From positions 346,730-410,729 of the forward strand of contig NZ_JARADB010000003.1 of NCBI RefSeq assembly GCF_028765165.1: a stretch of DNA of 64,000 nucleotides. Reading direction: 5' to 3'. The position numbers and the translations under genes were made by a program. Numbering within the stretch: position 1 is the first letter of the stretch; each line of letters starts with the position of its first letter. Positions 61,593 to 64,000 of this stretch are shown here, piece by piece. The DNA is from Paenibacillus sp. MAHUQ-63 (GTDB lineage: Bacteria; Bacillota; Bacilli; Paenibacillales; NBRC-103111). The notes under the pieces are model-generated. The model was not told the origin of the DNA and did not search any database. It saw only the letters and a program-made list of their open reading frames with translations.

Positions 61593-63914
61593 ATGAAATT
61601 TTCTAATGGCTACTGGATGGCGAAAGAAGGCTATACGGTGCTCAATCCGCTAGACGTTCGCGAGGTACAGCGCAAAGATAACGAACTGACGATCTACGCC
61701 GCCGCCCGCAAAATTACGCGTAAAGGCGATACGCTCAACGGAGCGCTGCTCACTTGCGAGCTTAGCTCGCCGATGGCGGACGTCATACGCGTTCGCTGGA
61801 CGCATCATGCCGGGAAGCGGCCAACAGGGCCGCAGTTCGAACTGTTCCACGATGGGGCCGCTCCGGTCGAAATCGACGAGAGCAGCACCGACGTAACGAT
61901 GAAATCCGGTAATCTTCGTGTCAAAATGAAGAAAAGCGAGGCATGGGGAACCGAATTTTTCTTCGAAGACAAACGTCTGACAGGATCCAACTTCAAAGGA
62001 CCCGGACATATCACAACGGCTAACAAGGAAGTTTACTTCAGAGAACAGCTTGATCTAGGCGTTGGGGAGCATGTATACGGACTTGGAGAGCGTTTTACGC
62101 CGTTCGTGAAGAACGGGCAAACCGTCGACATCTGGAACGAAGACGGCGGGACGAGCAGCGAGCAGGCTTACAAAAACGTTCCCTTCTATCTCTCGAGCCG
62201 GGGATACGGCGTATTCGTCAACCATCCTGAGCACGTTTCCTTCGAGGTGGGCTCCGAAGTCGTCTCGAAGGTCCAGTTCAGTGTGCCCGGCGAAAGTGTG
62301 GAATATTTCATCATCGGCGGCCGGACGCTGAAGGATGTGCTGGATAATTACACCAAGCTTACGGGCAAGCCTGCGCTGCCGCCTGCTTGGTCCTTCGGCC
62401 TGTGGCTGACGACCTCCTTCACGACCGACTACGATGAAGCAACCGTGAACAGCTTCATTGACGGGATGATTCAGCGCGATCTTCCGCTGCATGTTTTCCA
62501 TTTTGACTGCTTCTGGATGAAGGAATATCAGTGGACCAACTTCGAATGGGACGCCGATATGTTCCCCGATCCTGCCGGGATGCTGAAGCGTTTGAAGGAC
62601 AAAGGACTCAAGATCTGCGTCTGGATCAACTCGTATATCGGACAGAAATCGCCGCTCTTCCAAGAGGGAATGGACAAGGGCTATCTGGTCCGTACGCCGG
62701 AAGGCGATGTGTGGCAGTGGGATCTCTGGCAGGCCGGCATGGGCCTTGTCGATTTCACGAATCCCGAGGCGGTCGAGTGGTACAAGAGCCATCTGAGAAG
62801 GCTGATCGACATGGGCGTTGACTGCTTCAAGACCGACTTCGGCGAGCGCATTCCGACGAATGTCCGCTACCATGACGGCTCTGATCCGTTCAAAATGCAC
62901 AACTACTATACTTTGCTGTACAACAAAGCCGTCTTCGAAGTGCTGGAGGAGAAGCTCGGCAAGAACGAAGCGATGCTGTTCGCCCGTTCCGCTACGGCTG
63001 GAGGTCAGCAGTTCCCGGTTCACTGGGGCGGCGATTGCTCGGCCAACTACGATTCCATGGCGGAATCGCTGCGCGGAGGCCTTTCGCTCGGCTTATCCGG
63101 CTTCGGCTTCTGGAGCCATGATATCAGCGGGTTCGAGCGCACGGCGCCGCCTGATATTTACAAGCGCTGGGTCGCCTTCGGCCTGCTCTCCTCGCACAGC
63201 CGGCTGCACGGCAATGAATCATACCGCGTGCCATGGCTGTTCGACGAAGAAGCCGTCGACGTGCTCCGCCATTACACGAAGCTCAAATGCAGGCTGATGC
63301 CTTATTTATTCGGCAGCGCGATTCAATCCGCCGATTACGGGATCCCTATGATGCGCGCCATGGTGCTCGATTTCCCGGAAGATCCGTCCACGCATTACTT
63401 GGATACCCAGTACATGCTCGGCGACAGTCTGCTCGTGGCCCCGATCTTCAATGACCGTGGCCAGGTCATGTACTATGTGCCGGAGGGACGCTGGACCGAC
63501 TTCTTCACCGGCCGCATCGTCGAAGGCGGCACATGGCAGGAAGAAGTCCATGACTACACGTCGCTGCCGCTGCTTGTGAAGCCGAACACGCTGCTGGCTA
63601 TCGGCGCGAACGATGTCAAGCCGGATTACGCGTATGCCGACGGCGTGTCGCTTCACTTGTTCGAGCTGCAGGATGGCGCCGGCGCATCGGCACTCGTCTA
63701 TGACACCGGAGCGCAGCTGCAGCTGCAGGTCCGGGCTGAGCGCAGCGGCAGCGGGATCCGCTTCGCCGTGCAGGGCGCAGCGAAGCCTTATACGATCGTG
63801 CTTAGAGGCATCGACGAAGTTCGGTCTGTGGAGGGAGCCGCTTGGGAGCGGACCGCCCTCGGCGTGAAAATTACGCCGGAATTCGGGCAGACGCATATTG
63901 CGGTAACGTTGTAG
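61593..63914 (+). CDS. yicI: Alpha-xylosidase, GH31 (YicI type)
   Basis: 773 aa cytosolic enzyme very like E. coli YicI. The catalytic nucleophile is Asp 415 in CFKTDFGERIPT (E. coli Asp 416) and the acid/base Asp 481 in HWGGDCSANYDSMAESLRGG (E. coli Asp 482). YicI releases alpha-xylose from isoprimeverose and xyloglucan fragments. ATG 61593 is chosen with GAGAGG nine bases upstream; ATG 61584 is a closer, weaker alternative. Divergent from an AraC/YesM/YesN/importer cluster, so the importer probably carries an alpha-xylosyl oligosaccharide. Confidence 0.95.
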   Translation: MKFSNGYWMAKEGYTVLNPLDVREVQRKDNELTIYAAARKITRKGDTLNGALLTCELSSPMADVIRVRWTHHAGKRPTGPQFELFHDGAAPVEIDESSTDVTMKSGNLRVKMKKSEAWGTEFFFEDKRLTGSNFKGPGHITTANKEVYFREQLDLGVGEHVYGLGERFTPFVKNGQTVDIWNEDGGTSSEQAYKNVPFYLSSRGYGVFVNHPEHVSFEVGSEVVSKVQFSVPGESVEYFIIGGRTLKDVLDNYTKLTGKPALPPAWSFGLWLTTSFTTDYDEATVNSFIDGMIQRDLPLHVFHFDCFWMKEYQWTNFEWDADMFPDPAGMLKRLKDKGLKICVWINSYIGQKSPLFQEGMDKGYLVRTPEGDVWQWDLWQAGMGLVDFTNPEAVEWYKSHLRRLIDMGVDCFKTDFGERIPTNVRYHDGSDPFKMHNYYTLLYNKAVFEVLEEKLGKNEAMLFARSATAGGQQFPVHWGGDCSANYDSMAESLRGGLSLGLSGFGFWSHDISGFERTAPPDIYKRWVAFGLLSSHSRLHGNESYRVPWLFDEEAVDVLRHYTKLKCRLMPYLFGSAIQSADYGIPMMRAMVLDFPEDPSTHYLDTQYMLGDSLLVAPIFNDRGQVMYYVPEGRWTDFFTGRIVEGGTWQEEVHDYTSLPLLVKPNTLLAIGANDVKPDYAYADGVSLHLFELQDGAGASALVYDTGAQLQLQVRAERSGSGIRFAVQGAAKPYTIVLRGIDEVRSVEGAAWERTALGVKITPEFGQTHIAVTL

Positions 63915-64000
63915 GCTGCAGGCGCGCAGCCTCGTCGGGCGGAATTGGCGCGCGGCGCGGCTGGCGGGATGCGGCTGCGGGCGCGGCTGCGGGCGCGGTG
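63915..64000. other. GC-rich tail after alpha-xylosidase gene
   Basis: Short G/C-rich sequence with GCGGCTGCGGGCGC repeats. No gene or clear terminator seen before the window ends. Confidence 0.4.

Overview
The window looks like a chromosomal stretch of a spore-forming, Paenibacillus-like Firmicute. The evidence is an intact gerA-type germinant-receptor operon, AGGAGG-type ribosome binding sites, frequent TTG and GTG starts, YesM/YesN-type two-component pairs, LplABC/YtcQ-type sugar importers and many LacI/AraC regulators. No rRNA, tRNA, phage, transposase or CRISPR array was recognised. About 52 protein genes are supported, and almost all of the middle-to-right part concerns sugar capture and breakdown.

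Layout. 0.1-3.6 kb: a CUT1 ABC importer (two permeases, lipoprotein). 4.2-7.0 kb: ribokinase, and a phytanoyl-CoA-dioxygenase-like gene overlapping an AraC regulator. 7.0-10.1 kb: a second CUT1 importer whose first permease carries an in-frame TAA at codon 41. 10.4-16.5 kb: an operon of fucose-isomerase-like protein, split transketolase and a glycerol-kinase-like FGGY kinase, divergent from a LacI regulator. 16.6-18.3 kb: a universal stress protein and an MFS exporter that share a palindromic promoter motif. 18.4-23.7 kb: a five-gene germinant-receptor operon (A, C, small D-like, two B subunits). 23.8-24.7 kb: three 304-bp tandem repeats. 24.8-35.7 kb: a long minus-strand run of lipoprotein, TIM-barrel isomerase, Gfo/Idh dehydrogenase, two permeases, sensor kinase, response regulator, MFS transporter and 2-hydroxyacid dehydrogenase. 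35.9-40.3 kb: GH130, two membrane proteins of unknown role, a GNAT and an MhqN-like nitroreductase. 40.4-43.9 kb: aldose epimerase, LacI, Rieske ferredoxin and a membrane di-iron oxygenase, linked by a shared TGTGCCCGGGCACA operator. 44.8-52.9 kb: nucleotidyltransferase, GH116, CUT1 importer and a divergent LacI. 53.0-53.9 kb: two clusters of short tandem repeats in opposite orientation. 53.9-63.9 kb: CUT1 importer, YesN/YesM pair and AraC regulator, divergent from a YicI-type alpha-xylosidase.

Working together: five sugar importers lack their own ATPase, so they probably share an MsmX-type ATPase encoded elsewhere. Each importer sits with its own regulator or enzymes: GH116 for beta-glycosides, GH31 for alpha-xylosides, and isomerase/dehydrogenase enzymes for an unknown sugar. 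The two most promising uncharacterised systems are the isomerase/split-transketolase/kinase operon and the LacI-controlled oxygenase plus Rieske plus epimerase unit, which resembles the MocD/MocE pair of rhizopine catabolism. Three families of short intergenic repeats are a further unexplained feature.
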